Shown here one piece after another: positions 49,550 through 59,168 of a stretch of DNA of 64,000 nt. Both the position numbers and the translations under genes were made by a program. How positions within the stretch are numbered: position 1 is the stretch's first letter; every line of letters starts with the position of its first letter. The notes below the pieces were generated by a model. The model searched no databases, was not told where the DNA came from, and was given only the letters and a program-made list of their open reading frames with translations. The DNA comes from Leptonema sp964619535 (lineage in GTDB: Bacteria; Spirochaetota; Leptospiria; Leptospirales; Leptonemataceae), in assembly GCA_964619535.1 (NCBI GenBank), contig CAZUEX010000005.1:62001-126000 (forward strand). Reading direction: 5' to 3'.

Positions 49550-51499
49550 ATGACGATTTTATGGGAACCACAACAGATAGAACAAACAAATATGTATCGC
49601 TTTATGCAGCATGTGGGGGAAGAGGCGGAGCTTCATGACTGGCCTTCGCTGTACCGCTGGTCTGTAGAGCATACCGATCGCTTCTGGCATCGCTTCCTCG
49701 ATTTTAGCGGCCTTCTCTACGAAGGCAGTGCAGACCCTGCCATTGAGCCGGCGCAGAATTTCCAGGATACGCGTTTTTTTCCTTCGGTGCGCATCAACAT
49801 GGCCGAGAACCTGCTCCGTCCTGCTATGCGCGACCGTGCAGAGGGCCGGGAGCAGACCGTTCGCATGCTGTTCTACAGAGAGGACGGGCTTCGCCGCGAG
49901 CTGACCGCAGCACAGATCCTGGAAACGGTGAGCAGGCTGCAGCAGGCCATGAAGGCTGCCGGTGTCCAGCCAGGTGACCGTATTGCCACCTATCTTCCGA
50001 ACATTCCCGAAACGATGCTGATTATGATGGCGGCCCTGTCGATTGGCGCCACGTTCTCAAGCAGTGCTCCGGACTTTGCGGCAAGGGCTGTGCTGGATCG
50101 CTTCCAGCAGATCCGGCCAAAGCTGCTTTTTGCCACGGATGCCGTCCTTTACAGAGGCCGTGTCATCGATAAACGAGCGGACCTTCAGCAGATCCAGGAC
50201 GGACTGCCCGATCTGCAGCAAACCATTGTCCTGCCTTTTGATGGCTCAGAGGGGGCTGGCTCGCTGCCTCATTTTCTTGCACAGTTCGAAGGGGACGTGC
50301 CGGAGTTCAAGCGTCTGCCCTTTTCGCATCCGGTGTATATCATGTATTCGTCGGGTACGACCGGACTGCCGAAATGCATGGTGCAGGGCCCGGGCGTTCT
50401 TCTGAATCATCTAAAAGAGCTGCTTCTTCATACGGATGTAAAGCCAGGAGAGCGGATCTTCTACTTTACGACGTGCGGCTGGATGATGTGGAACTGGCTG
50501 GCCTCATCTCTGGCCGCTGATGCAACGCCTGTGCTCTATGATGGCCATCCCTTTACGCCCGATGCCAGGGTCCTCTGGAACATGGCAGCGGAAGCCCGTG
50601 TGAATGTCTTTGGAACCAGTGCTGGCTATCTGTCTGCCCTGGAGCGTTCCGATACCGATCTAACGGGTATCGATCTGTCGTCGGTGCGAAGCATCCTTTC
50701 CACCGGATCGCCTCTTCTGCCCGAGCAGTTCGACTTTGTGTACCGGCATATCAAATCGGATGTGCAGCTTTGCTCGATCAGCGGCGGCACAGACCTGAAT
50801 GGCTGTTTTGTGCTCGGCAATCCATTGTTACCGGTGCACCGGGGGGAAATCCAATCTGCCGGCCTTGCCATGGACGTGGATGTGCTGAACGAGGAGGGGG
50901 AGTCGAATCCTCCCGGTAAAGAGGGGGAGCTCGTATGCAAAAGGCCCTTTGTTTCGCAGCCGCTTTTCTTCTGGAATGACGAGGATGGCAGTCGCTACCA
51001 ATCGGCCTACTTCGATGCCTTCCCGGGCATGTGGTGCCACGGGGACTTTATTATCCGCACCGAAAACGGCGGCTTTCGTATCCAGGGAAGATCGGATGCT
51101 ACATTGAACCCCGGGGGGGTGAGGATTGGCACGGCCGATCTTTACCGTGTGGTCGATGGCATTCCGGAGATTGCCGACAGCCTGGTCATCGGCCCTACGC
51201 TGCAGGGAGAGGTAAAGGTCATCCTCTTTGTTACGCTGCGAGGCGCGCACACCCTGAATGAGCAGCTCTGTGCGAAGATCAGGGCAGAGCTGAAACAGAA
51301 GGCTTCGCCACGCCACGTGCCTGATCTGATTTTTGCCGTGACAGAGATTCCCTATACAAGAAATATGAAGAAGGTAGAGATCGCCGTTCGGAATATCTTT
51401 GAAGGCAGGCCTGTTACCAATCGAGAATCTCTGGCCAATGCCGAATGTCTGGAAGAATACGAGCAACTTGCACGGACTTTACCTGTTGCAAAGGGCTGA
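49550..51499 (+). CDS. Acetoacetate--CoA ligase
   Basis: 649 residues. Adenylate-forming enzyme: P-loop-like YSSGTTGLPKCMVQG, TTCGWMMWNW, GTDLNGCFV, and the C-terminal hinge DATLNPGGVRIGTADLYRV with Lys in TRNMKKVEIAVR as catalytic Lys. The N-terminal HDWPSLYRWSVEHTDRFW and RINMAENLL blocks are those of acetoacetyl-CoA/acetyl-CoA synthetases. Activates acetoacetate for catabolism or lipid synthesis. GGAG precedes ATG 49550. It stands alone; a ketone-body/fatty-acid lifestyle is consistent with the acyl-CoA dehydrogenase at 41 kb. Confidence 0.92.
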   Translation: MTILWEPQQIEQTNMYRFMQHVGEEAELHDWPSLYRWSVEHTDRFWHRFLDFSGLLYEGSADPAIEPAQNFQDTRFFPSVRINMAENLLRPAMRDRAEGREQTVRMLFYREDGLRRELTAAQILETVSRLQQAMKAAGVQPGDRIATYLPNIPETMLIMMAALSIGATFSSSAPDFAARAVLDRFQQIRPKLLFATDAVLYRGRVIDKRADLQQIQDGLPDLQQTIVLPFDGSEGAGSLPHFLAQFEGDVPEFKRLPFSHPVYIMYSSGTTGLPKCMVQGPGVLLNHLKELLLHTDVKPGERIFYFTTCGWMMWNWLASSLAADATPVLYDGHPFTPDARVLWNMAAEARVNVFGTSAGYLSALERSDTDLTGIDLSSVRSILSTGSPLLPEQFDFVYRHIKSDVQLCSISGGTDLNGCFVLGNPLLPVHRGEIQSAGLAMDVDVLNEEGESNPPGKEGELVCKRPFVSQPLFFWNDEDGSRYQSAYFDAFPGMWCHGDFIIRTENGGFRIQGRSDATLNPGGVRIGTADLYRVVDGIPEIADSLVIGPTLQGEVKVILFVTLRGAHTLNEQLCAKIRAELKQKASPRHVPDLIFAVTEIPYTRNMKKVEIAVRNIFEGRPVTNRESLANAECLEEYEQLARTLPVAKG

Positions 51500-51594
51500 T
51501 TCCGGGTGAACATCGATGTCTGTATGCAGTCTAAGTGAACAGGTAAGGCCTGTTTGCCGTTTGCCCAATGCCCTTTACCTGATGAGGAAAAACA

Positions 51595-52293
51595 ATGAAA
51601 TGGAAATACATCAAGCCCATCATCCTGTCTTTGCTGGTCGTTGCCTTCCCCGTTCAGGCAGCACCGGCAAACCTGGCCCTCGTTGTCTTTAAAAAAGGCA
51701 ATGTGTCGGTTCTCAGACAGGGTAAGGCAAAGCCAGCCCGTATTCGCGATCTCATCCAGAAAGAGGATGAGATTCGAACAGGGCCTGGCAGCGAGGTAAG
51801 CCTGCAGCTATCTACAGGCGTTCTCGTAAAGGTCTCTGCGAATACGTCGTTGAAGGTTGTGGACATTGCTCGCAGCGAGAAAGAGATCGGGCTGGCACTG
51901 CGCCTGGAAAAGGGAACCCTTCTTGGCAAAGCATCGAAAGAGTCCGGCCGCAAGCTTCATATGACCGTACAGTCGCCTACGGCCGTGGCCAGTGTACGGG
52001 GCACGGAGTTTATCGTGGATGTGACAGAAGAACAATCCACCGTTCTTGTCGACGAAGGCGTTGTGAACGTCAGCGATCCGGCCGGCAAACGCAGCGTGGA
52101 CTGCGAGGCAGGCAACAAGGTTGTATCGGATGGCAAGGAGCTTATCGAAGGCATTATGGATGGCTATGAAAAACAGCGCTTTGCCATCTTCGAGCGATTT
52201 GAAAAAGAAAAGATGAAGAACTTCGAGGCCGTTGTTGAGCAGATCCGACGCAATCGAGAGCTGATCGAACAGCAGAGGCAGAAACTCCCCTGA
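51595..52293 (+). CDS. Exported FecR-domain protein
   Basis: 232 residues behind GATGAGGAAA. Signal peptide KPIILSLLVVAFPVQA. FecR-type beta domain (~27-165): VVFKKGNVSVLRQGK, EDEIRTGPGSEVSLQLSTG, VQSPTAVASVRGTEFIVDV, STVLVDEGVVNVSD. The C-terminal ~60 residues are a charged helix (FAIFERFEKEKMKNFEAVV). No sigma factor or TonB receptor is adjacent, so it is not a classic FecIR system; more like the FecR-type lipid/envelope proteins seen in Leptospira. A hairpin follows its stop. Confidence 0.87.
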   Translation: MKWKYIKPIILSLLVVAFPVQAAPANLALVVFKKGNVSVLRQGKAKPARIRDLIQKEDEIRTGPGSEVSLQLSTGVLVKVSANTSLKVVDIARSEKEIGLALRLEKGTLLGKASKESGRKLHMTVQSPTAVASVRGTEFIVDVTEEQSTVLVDEGVVNVSDPAGKRSVDCEAGNKVVSDGKELIEGIMDGYEKQRFAIFERFEKEKMKNFEAVVEQIRRNRELIEQQRQKLP

Positions 52294-52299
52294 CCGATG

Positions 52300-52323
52300 A
52301 GGGCTCTGTGCATGCAGAGCCCT
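52300..52323 (+). terminator. Hairpin after the FecR gene
   Basis: AGGGCTCTG (52300-52308) pairs with CAGAGCCCT (52315-52323), loop TGCATG. Only AAAATCTT follows, so it is a weak intrinsic terminator or an RNA-stabilising hairpin. Confidence 0.5.
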
Positions 52324-52429
52324 GCAAAATCTTCTGGCAGTAATAACAGCATAGTGGAAAATGTTCCGTTCTTAAAACGCAGGCCTTGCGTATAGATAAC
52401 AAAAAAAGGCCTCTGTGCTGGAGGGTTTC

Positions 52430-53797
52430 ATGCAGAAAAAAAGTTTCCTGGACTACATCGGTCTGGGGGATCTGAAAAGACACGGCTGGCGCGGCATCCT
52501 TGCTTTCTGGATGCTTTCTGCCATCGCTTTCTTCCTGTTCGCCGACCAGAATCTCATTGCTCCCAATCTTCAAAACATCGGTCGTTCCTTTGGCTTTACC
52601 ACGGATCAGGACATAGACTGGTATCTTGGCGGACTGATTCCAATCCTCTTTTTTATCCTGGGCGGTGCGGTATCGCTCAGCATGGGCTATCTTTCTCAGC
52701 AGTATTCGCGCAAGCATCTCCTTCTGTTTACGCTGTTGCTGGGCGAAGGCACCTGTTTGCTTTCCGGATTTGCAAGGACCTATACCGAATTCACGATCCT
52801 TCGGACGCTGACGGGCTTCGGCCTCGGTGGTGTCTTTCCGCTTCTTTTCTCGTTGCTCGGTGACTATTTTACAAGCGAACGTCGTACGGTGGCCGCCGGT
52901 TATCTGTCCCTGGCCATCGGCCTGGGGATTGGCGTGGGCCAGCTCGTTGGAGGCAATCTCGGACAGGCCGATCCCGTCGATGGCTGGCGCACCAGCTTTG
53001 TCGTTGTGGCCGCTCCATCGTTCCTGTTCGCCCTGGTTTACTGGCTGTTCTGTTCCGAGCCTGTGCGCGGCGGCGCAGAGAAGGAACTGGAAGGAGTGGC
53101 CGAGGGGCTGTCCCTGGATGTACACCGCTTTACGATGGAAGATTTTCGTGCCGTCTTTCGCAACCGAACCAATCTGGGCATCTTCTTGCAGGGCATTCCT
53201 GGAACCGTACCCTGGGGCGTGTTCTTTACGTTCTTGATGGATTACTATGAGAGGCAGTACGGGATGCAGAAGGACGAGGCTGCCGGTCTGGTTACCCTGG
53301 CCGCCGTTGGCGTACTGATCGGTACCTTCTTTGGGGGCATCATCGGGCAGTGGTTGTATAACATGAACAAGAAGTGGCAGCCCATCTTCTGTGGCATCAC
53401 TACGTTTCTCGGTGTCTTTCCTGCCCTGTACCTGTTGCAGGCCGATGCTATCATAGATACGCCGCTTTTTATCGTGTTGAATGTCGGAACGGGTATCCTC
53501 GTAAGCCTTACCGGCTCCAATGTACGGGCAATTCTCATCAACACCAATGCGCCGCGAGACCGAAGCGCCGTCTTTGCCGTCTATAACCTGACCGATGACC
53601 TCGGTCGAGGCCTTGGACCGGCCATCAGTGCCCTCTTTTTGCAGTTGATTCCGGACCGCACGCTTGCCCTTTCTACGTCGATCCTGTTCTGGATTCCCTG
53701 CGCTTTGATCTGGATCTACATTACGATCCATTTCGAAAAAGACGAACAGAAGGTGCACAGCGAGCTGGAGGAGCTGGCCTCGACGGTCAAATCCTGA
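52430..53797 (+). CDS. MFS transporter
   Basis: 455 residues from ATG 52430 (GGAGG 6 bp upstream). Twelve hydrophobic segments with a long cytosolic central loop. MFS loop 2-3 motif is only loosely kept (MGYLSQQYSRKHLL). The pattern LFADQNLIAPNLQNIGRSFG, LTGFGLGGVFPLLFSLLGDY and TGSNVRAILINTNAPRDRSA resembles Spinster/OFA-like transporters of spirochaetes. Substrate not predictable. An IR-like ACGCA/TGCGT lies just upstream of its leader. Confidence 0.88.
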   Translation: MQKKSFLDYIGLGDLKRHGWRGILAFWMLSAIAFFLFADQNLIAPNLQNIGRSFGFTTDQDIDWYLGGLIPILFFILGGAVSLSMGYLSQQYSRKHLLLFTLLLGEGTCLLSGFARTYTEFTILRTLTGFGLGGVFPLLFSLLGDYFTSERRTVAAGYLSLAIGLGIGVGQLVGGNLGQADPVDGWRTSFVVVAAPSFLFALVYWLFCSEPVRGGAEKELEGVAEGLSLDVHRFTMEDFRAVFRNRTNLGIFLQGIPGTVPWGVFFTFLMDYYERQYGMQKDEAAGLVTLAAVGVLIGTFFGGIIGQWLYNMNKKWQPIFCGITTFLGVFPALYLLQADAIIDTPLFIVLNVGTGILVSLTGSNVRAILINTNAPRDRSAVFAVYNLTDDLGRGLGPAISALFLQLIPDRTLALSTSILFWIPCALIWIYITIHFEKDEQKVHSELEELASTVKS

Positions 53798-53908
53798 ACT
53801 CGTTGACACAGGAATCCTCGCAGAGGACAGGGGATAAGGCGCAATCGATCCGGGGAAGTTCTGGACTCTTTCCGAAAAGCGCCTTATTTCAGGTCCAGGA
53901 GGATGACC

Positions 53909-55198
53909 ATGCAGACAATTACCGAAGAGACCGTGGCATCGTTCCGACCGTATGTGGACGATCTCACGGCCGGTGCAAGGCAAGCCTTCCGCCACATTCG
54001 CCAGGCCGATGGTGCCACCCGGAATGCCATTTTACTGAAGCTGGCAGAGCTGCTGGAAACCGAAGAACGACAGAAGGATATTCTTACAGCCAATGCCGTT
54101 GATCTGGAGGCTGCTGCATCCTCCGGCATGTCGTCGGCTATGAAGGATCGTCTGCGCCTTGATGTTTCGCGTATCCTCGGTATGGCAAAAGCGGTGCGCG
54201 AGATTGCTGCCTTTGCCGATCCCCTTGGCGAGGTCGTTCGCGGGCAGACGCTTGTCAGTGGCGTGCAGATGATTCAGAAGCGTGTGCCGCTTGGCGTTGT
54301 CTTTACCGTCTATGAATCGCGACCGAACGTTACCGTCGATGTAGGGGCGCTGTGCATCAAAAGCGGAAATGCTGCCATTCTACGAGGAGGCAAAGAGGCC
54401 TTCCATTCCAACGTAGCGCTGTACCGTATCTTTGCCGAGGCCATTGAGATGTGTGGCCTGCCCCAGGGCGTTCTGCAACTGGTACAGGAAACCGATCGAG
54501 CCTGCATGCTTGCTCTGCTTGAGCGCGACGATCGCATTGATCTCGTTGTTCCGCGCGGTGGTGAAGGCCTGATCCGCTTTGTTTCACAGAATACACGCAT
54601 CCCCGTTGTAAAACATGATAAGGGCGTTTGCAATATGTTCGTCGATGAAAGTGCCGATCTGGAACAGGCCCTCGAGGTGGTGGCCAATGCCAAGTTGCAG
54701 CGTCCTTCCGTTTGTAATGCCATTGAAAACCTGCTTGTGCATTCGCAATTCCCGCATACGGAACGGCTGCTTGCCGGCCTGACAGAGCGCGGAACGCGGC
54801 TGCTTGGCTGTGAGCGCAGCCAGGCCATCTATCCGTCTATAGAAAGGATTACCGATCCTGATGAGGAGTATGCCACCGAGTATCTGGACGAAAGGCTGTC
54901 GGTGAAGATCGTCGATTCTCTGGACGAGGCCGTTGATTTCATCTATCGCTACGGCAGCGGGCATTCTGAGGCCATTCTGACGCGAAGCCTTGAATCTGCG
55001 CGAACGTTTGAGCGGATGGTGGATTCTGCCGCCGTCTTTGTGAACTGCTCCACCCGCTTTCATGATGGCGGACAGATGGGCATGGGAGCAGAGGTGGGCA
55101 TCTCAACGGGCCGGCTGCATGTACGGGGTCCTATGGGAGTGCGCGATCTTACCACCACAACCTATGTGATGTCCGGTGAGGGGCAGATTCGGCAGTAA
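53909..55198 (+). CDS. proA: Glutamate-5-semialdehyde dehydrogenase (gamma-glutamyl phosphate reductase)
   Basis: 429 residues from ATG 53909 (AGGAGG 6 bp upstream; ATG 53903 lies too close to it). ProA signatures: VYESRPNVTVDVGALCIKSG, ILRGGKEAFHSN, VPRGGEGLIRFV, VCNAIENLLVH with the catalytic Cys, and NCSTRFHDGGQMGMGAEVG. Second step of proline synthesis from glutamate. proB is not adjacent. nadD follows 13 bp later, so the two may be cotranscribed. Confidence 0.96.
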   Translation: MQTITEETVASFRPYVDDLTAGARQAFRHIRQADGATRNAILLKLAELLETEERQKDILTANAVDLEAAASSGMSSAMKDRLRLDVSRILGMAKAVREIAAFADPLGEVVRGQTLVSGVQMIQKRVPLGVVFTVYESRPNVTVDVGALCIKSGNAAILRGGKEAFHSNVALYRIFAEAIEMCGLPQGVLQLVQETDRACMLALLERDDRIDLVVPRGGEGLIRFVSQNTRIPVVKHDKGVCNMFVDESADLEQALEVVANAKLQRPSVCNAIENLLVHSQFPHTERLLAGLTERGTRLLGCERSQAIYPSIERITDPDEEYATEYLDERLSVKIVDSLDEAVDFIYRYGSGHSEAILTRSLESARTFERMVDSAAVFVNCSTRFHDGGQMGMGAEVGISTGRLHVRGPMGVRDLTTTTYVMSGEGQIRQ

Positions 55199-55211
55199 TG
55201 GCCGTGATGCA

Positions 55212-55907
55212 ATGAAAGAAATGTTTCGTCCACTATTGCGTTTCTGGCAGGGAGGCGATGATCTGGAAATGCCCCTCCCTGCAGGGCGCATGATCTTTGG
55301 TGGATCGTTTAATCCCGCGCATCTGGGACACATGAGCCTGGTGTCGTATGTATTGCAGCAAGGGCTTGCACGGTCGGTTATGCTTGTTCCGACCGGACAA
55401 TCCCCCTTTAAAGACACGCAGGTGTATGCGCCGGCCGAGCACCGCCTCAAGATGCTGCATCTGGCAGTACAGGAACTGCCAGAGGATGTGCAGTCCCGTA
55501 TAACGATCTCTGACAGTGAAATAAAGCGGCCAGGACCGAGCTACACGGTGGATACGCTGCGTGAGCTGGACGACGGCATACAGACAGCCCTTTTGATCGG
55601 TGCCGACAACCTGGCGTCATTTTCGCGCTGGAAAGAGGCCGACTGGATCTTAAGCAGGGTTCCTCTTTACGTTGTCTGTCGCCACGGCGTCGATGAAGAC
55701 CGCGTGATGGCCATGCGCAGTGAGCTGCAGGGCTATTTTCCCGTAGCAACGGTCTACTTGATTCCTTTTGAGCCACCGGCCTGTTCTTCTACGCAGATTC
55801 GTCGTGACCTGGCAGGGGGGGCCGGCTTTGCACAGCTAAAGGACTGTCTGCCACAGTCCATCTTTGCCTATATCAGGCATGTCGGTCTGTACACGGAGGA
55901 CGTATGA
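55212..55907 (+). CDS. nadD: Nicotinate-nucleotide adenylyltransferase NadD
   Basis: 231 residues from ATG 55212; the ribosome site is weak and GTG 55176 is an alternative. GGSFNPAHLGH (30-40) is the nucleotidyltransferase HxGH-type motif, and SSTQIRRDLAGG is the C-terminal ATP motif (SST.IR). Makes NaAD, the last but one step to NAD. It overlaps the macro-domain gene by 4 bp (ATGA). Confidence 0.93.
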   Translation: MKEMFRPLLRFWQGGDDLEMPLPAGRMIFGGSFNPAHLGHMSLVSYVLQQGLARSVMLVPTGQSPFKDTQVYAPAEHRLKMLHLAVQELPEDVQSRITISDSEIKRPGPSYTVDTLRELDDGIQTALLIGADNLASFSRWKEADWILSRVPLYVVCRHGVDEDRVMAMRSELQGYFPVATVYLIPFEPPACSSTQIRRDLAGGAGFAQLKDCLPQSIFAYIRHVGLYTEDV

Positions 55908-56410
55908 GCCACATCGAGGTGATACAGGGAGACATCACAGAGCTTGATGTCGATGCTATTGTAAACGCTGCCAACAGTTCCCTTCTGGGGGGCGGCGGTG
56001 TGGATGGTGCCATTCATCGTGCTGCCGGGCCCGAGCTGCTCGAGGAATGCCGTCGCCTGAATGGCTGTCCGGTAGGCGAGGCCCGAATCACCGCCGGATA
56101 CCGTCTGAAGGCGCGGCATGTCATACACACCGTTGGCCCCATCTACAGAGGTGGCCGCGAAGGTGAGGCAGAACTGCTTGCTTCCTGTTATCTGAATTCC
56201 CTGAAGATTGCCCTTGAAAAAGGGATCGATAGCATTGCCTTTCCGAATATCAGCACAGGAGTATATGGTTATCCGAAAGATAAGGCAGCGCCGGTTGCTG
56301 TTAAGGCCGTGCAGGATTTCTTACAGGAACATGGACGTCCCGCAAAGGTGATCTTCTGCTGCTTTGACAGAGAAAACTACGAGCTGTACCGTCAGCTGCT
56401 CGGGCGTTAG
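55904..56410 (+). CDS. Macro-domain protein (O-acetyl-ADP-ribose deacetylase type)
   Basis: 168 residues. MacroD/YmdB-type: VIQGDITELDVDAIVNAANS, LLGGGGVDGAIHRAAG, CPVGEARITAGYRL and FPNISTGVYGYPKDKAA bind ADP-ribose and place the substrate. Removes ADP-ribose or O-acetyl groups from ADP-ribosyl derivatives. Coupled to nadD (ATGA), a link between NAD synthesis and ADP-ribose turnover. The stop overlaps convergent rarA by 4 bp. Confidence 0.95.
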   Translation: MSHIEVIQGDITELDVDAIVNAANSSLLGGGGVDGAIHRAAGPELLEECRRLNGCPVGEARITAGYRLKARHVIHTVGPIYRGGREGEAELLASCYLNSLKIALEKGIDSIAFPNISTGVYGYPKDKAAPVAVKAVQDFLQEHGRPAKVIFCCFDRENYELYRQLLGR

Positions 56411-57723
56411 CCATTGGATTCGCCCGGATACTGCCGATCCGGGAAGAGCCGCTTCAGGCGCTCGGCAATCCTTGTTTCCTGGCCCTGGGAGGAGGCAAAG
56501 TAGAACTGCGTGGCCTGTCCTTCCGGGAAGTAGTTCTGCTCAACGAAATGTCCCGGATAATCGTGTGGATAACGATAGCCGCGTCCGGCGCCTTCTGCCC
56601 TGTGCGTGGCCGTCGGTGCATTTCGCAGATGAGGTGGTATGACGATCCGTCGGTTCCGAACGGCATTCAGGGCTGCATCGATGGCCCGATACGAGGCATT
56701 GCTTTTCGGTGAGGCTGCCAGAAACGTAGCACACTGGGCCAGCACAATACGCCCTTCAGGCATACCGATTCGTTCGAGGGCCTGAAACGTTGAAACGGCC
56801 AGGTTCAGTGCCATGGGTGAGGCATTTCCTATGTCTTCCGAGGCAAAGATGATCATGCGCCGTGCAATAAAAAGAGGATCCTCTCCGCCTTCGATCATGA
56901 CGGCAAGATACAGCAGGGCTGCATCGGGATCGGATCCGCGAAGGGATTTAATAAAGGCACTGATGTAATCGTAGTGGTTTTCGCCCTGCCTGTCGTAGAG
57001 TCGTACGCTGCCGGCAAGCACGGCCTTTACATGACGATCATCGATACGCAGGGGAGCGGTCGGTTCGGATTCACTCTTATCTTCGGTGGTCTCTGCCTCC
57101 TGCACCAGAAGTTCGAGAAGACGAAGCAGTTTGCGGGCATCGCCACCGGCAGCCTCAAGCAAAGGGGCTCGTACGGTGTCATCGAAGAGCTTTCGATCAA
57201 TGCTTCTCCCTGTGGAAAGTTCGCACTCTGTCAGGCCTCGCTGTAGAATGGCCTCAAGCTGTTCTTCTTTCAGGGCATGCAGGCGATAGACCTGGCAGCG
57301 CGAAAGCAGCGGGCCTATAACCTCGAAAGAGGGATTCTCTGTGGTGGCGCCGATCAGCAGTACGGAGCCATCCTCGACGGCATGAAGAAGGGCATCCTGC
57401 TGGCTCTTGTTAAAGCGATGGATTTCGTCGAGAAAGAGGATGACGCCGCCGCCGCTCTGCCGTCCCTTTTCGATGATCTCACGTACCTCTTTGATACCAC
57501 AGGAAACGGCTGAAAGGAGGTGAAAGGGGCGACCGGAACGGATGGCCAGAAGCCTGGCCAGGGTCGTTTTGCCGCAGCCAGGCGGGCCATACAGGATCAT
57601 GGAGTGGAGCGGAGCCTTCTGCAGCCTTCGCACCAGATCCGACTGGCCCTGAAAATCCGCTATGCTTTCGGGGCGAAGGCGTTCGGGCAACGGTGCTCTG
57701 GGTGAGAAGAGATCACGGCTCAT
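56407..57723 (-). CDS. rarA: Replication-associated recombination protein RarA (MgsA)
   Basis: 438 residues. AAA+ ATPase: Walker A GPPGCGKTT (46-54), Walker B ILFLDEIHRFNK, sensor 1 GATTENPSF, and an arginine-finger region LLSRCQVYRL. The C-terminal half (FIKSLRGSDPDAALLYLAVM, RRMIIFASEDIGNA) is the clamp-loader-like tetramer domain. Acts at stalled replication forks with SSB. The distance to the membrane-protein gene upstream is 56 bp, same strand, so one transcript is possible. Confidence 0.96.
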   Translation of the reverse strand: MSRDLFSPRAPLPERLRPESIADFQGQSDLVRRLQKAPLHSMILYGPPGCGKTTLARLLAIRSGRPFHLLSAVSCGIKEVREIIEKGRQSGGGVILFLDEIHRFNKSQQDALLHAVEDGSVLLIGATTENPSFEVIGPLLSRCQVYRLHALKEEQLEAILQRGLTECELSTGRSIDRKLFDDTVRAPLLEAAGGDARKLLRLLELLVQEAETTEDKSESEPTAPLRIDDRHVKAVLAGSVRLYDRQGENHYDYISAFIKSLRGSDPDAALLYLAVMIEGGEDPLFIARRMIIFASEDIGNASPMALNLAVSTFQALERIGMPEGRIVLAQCATFLAASPKSNASYRAIDAALNAVRNRRIVIPPHLRNAPTATHRAEGAGRGYRYPHDYPGHFVEQNYFPEGQATQFYFASSQGQETRIAERLKRLFPDRQYPGESNG

Positions 57724-57779
57724 AGGTTCAGAAAGCGGCCGGCCCTGTCACAGGCATTCCTTTTTCTAAAGGAGGACCC

Positions 57780-59168
57780 TCAGCGCTGCATCTCCCGTTC
57801 CAGGTCCTTCTTGAACTGCTCGAGGAAGGCGGTAATATCACGAAGCAGGCTTTCCTGGGAGTCTGCATCGGTGAGGTGCTGCAGCAGTTCATGCGTTGCC
57901 TTCTGCAAGATGCGACTGAGCCTTTCCGTGCCTTCTGGACCGGAAAAGGCTGCCTCCAGGCCTTCGCGTACCGTGGCATGGACGTTTAGCAGGATCAGGC
58001 GCAGGACCGGTCCAAGGGGCGAAAGCAGATACGGCTCCATGGCACGGTTGATGGAATACTGCACCATTTCTGTGATCTGTGGCTCGATCTCTGGCATGAT
58101 GCGCCTGCTGAACTGATCCATCTGGGATGCCAGCAACCGTTCGACGGCCTCTGTTGTGGCCGGTGACAGGTTCAGTCGGCCGGTGGCTTCCAGCGAGCTT
58201 TTCAGCTGATCGATGATATTCAGTGCGACAAGCCCTGAAATCTCGGCTGCAATGATCTGAGCATTGTCGTGTATGATCTCTGGCATGAATCCGTCATCGG
58301 GAATAAAGCGATTCCGTTTCAGCCGCACGTAGATGGGCACAATCCGAAGCAGGCGCATGGCCGCCGAATAGTGCGGAGGGTAGAGCATGACGATCTCATA
58401 AAAGTGGTGAACCGGGAAAAGGTACCAGCGCCTGTAGGCCCCCCTTCGAATGGCAGTAAACCAGCGGAACAGAAAATCCAGGGCGAAAAAAAGCACAAAC
58501 CAGCGGTCAATACGGTAGAAGTAGTCCGTTTTCTGGCCGTCTTCGCCAATCCAGCGGAAGTAGTTTTCGTTCATCAGCGGCAGGATGTTCTCGTCAAAGA
58601 AGGCAAATTCGGCCGCCCGTCGTTCGTCGCTGAGGTTCTCTCTGCTGAAAAACTGCGCAAAGGCCTGCTTGGCCGAATTCTCTTCGTTTGGAAGATGCTG
58701 TCGCATCGTGTTTTTGATCAGCTCAAGAACGCCGTCTTTTTCTGCCAGGTAGAAATGGCTGTCCACGCCGCGGCGGTCGATCATGTCATGGCTGTATGCC
58801 GTCAGCTTTGTTAGCAGTTCGTTGATCTTCTGCTCCCGCGCAGGCCTGATCATCACGGGAGCGGTGGCCAGGTCTGCATAGGCCGCCTTCAGTGCCTCAT
58901 AGTCTTCTGCATACTGAACAGTAAAGCGGTGGGGCTCGATACCCTTTACCGCATCGTACCGTTCAACAATGGCAGGGGCCTGCCGGAGCAGCACGTCGCG
59001 CAGGGTGACGCGGAAATACGGCATGGTATACAGGTACATCGCATCAAAGAGCAGAAGAATATAGTTGATGACGGCCACAGTGATAAATAGGATTTCGTAT
59101 GCGAGCTTGCCGGTGCTTCGTTTTCTGGGTGGTTGGTTCCAGAGTTCTTGAAGGACTCGATTTTCCAT
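57780..59168 (-). CDS. Membrane protein with voltage-sensor-like segment
   Basis: 462 residues behind TGAGG. One span near residues 25-48 (ILFITVAVINYILLLFDAMY), then a soluble helical stretch (~55-215), then YRIDRWFVLFFALDFLFRWF, YRRWYLFPVHHFYEIVML and MRLLRIVPIYVRLKRNR, an array like the S2-S3-S4 helices of voltage sensors with basic residues every third to fourth position. No selectivity filter or pore loop is visible. The C-terminal ~200 residues are cytosolic helices (LERATTEAVERLLASQ-like, EGLEAAF, LSRILQKATHELLQHL). Function not known. It starts 73 bp from divergent tmk. Confidence 0.75.
   Translation of the reverse strand: MENRVLQELWNQPPRKRSTGKLAYEILFITVAVINYILLLFDAMYLYTMPYFRVTLRDVLLRQAPAIVERYDAVKGIEPHRFTVQYAEDYEALKAAYADLATAPVMIRPAREQKINELLTKLTAYSHDMIDRRGVDSHFYLAEKDGVLELIKNTMRQHLPNEENSAKQAFAQFFSRENLSDERRAAEFAFFDENILPLMNENYFRWIGEDGQKTDYFYRIDRWFVLFFALDFLFRWFTAIRRGAYRRWYLFPVHHFYEIVMLYPPHYSAAMRLLRIVPIYVRLKRNRFIPDDGFMPEIIHDNAQIIAAEISGLVALNIIDQLKSSLEATGRLNLSPATTEAVERLLASQMDQFSRRIMPEIEPQITEMVQYSINRAMEPYLLSPLGPVLRLILLNVHATVREGLEAAFSGPEGTERLSRILQKATHELLQHLTDADSQESLLRDITAFLEQFKKDLEREMQR

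Noticed and set aside
52154..53995. 613-codon minus-strand open frame opposite the FecR and MFS genes
   Set aside because: It is antisense to two well-supported genes, is low-complexity and Gln/Arg/Glu rich, and has no motif.
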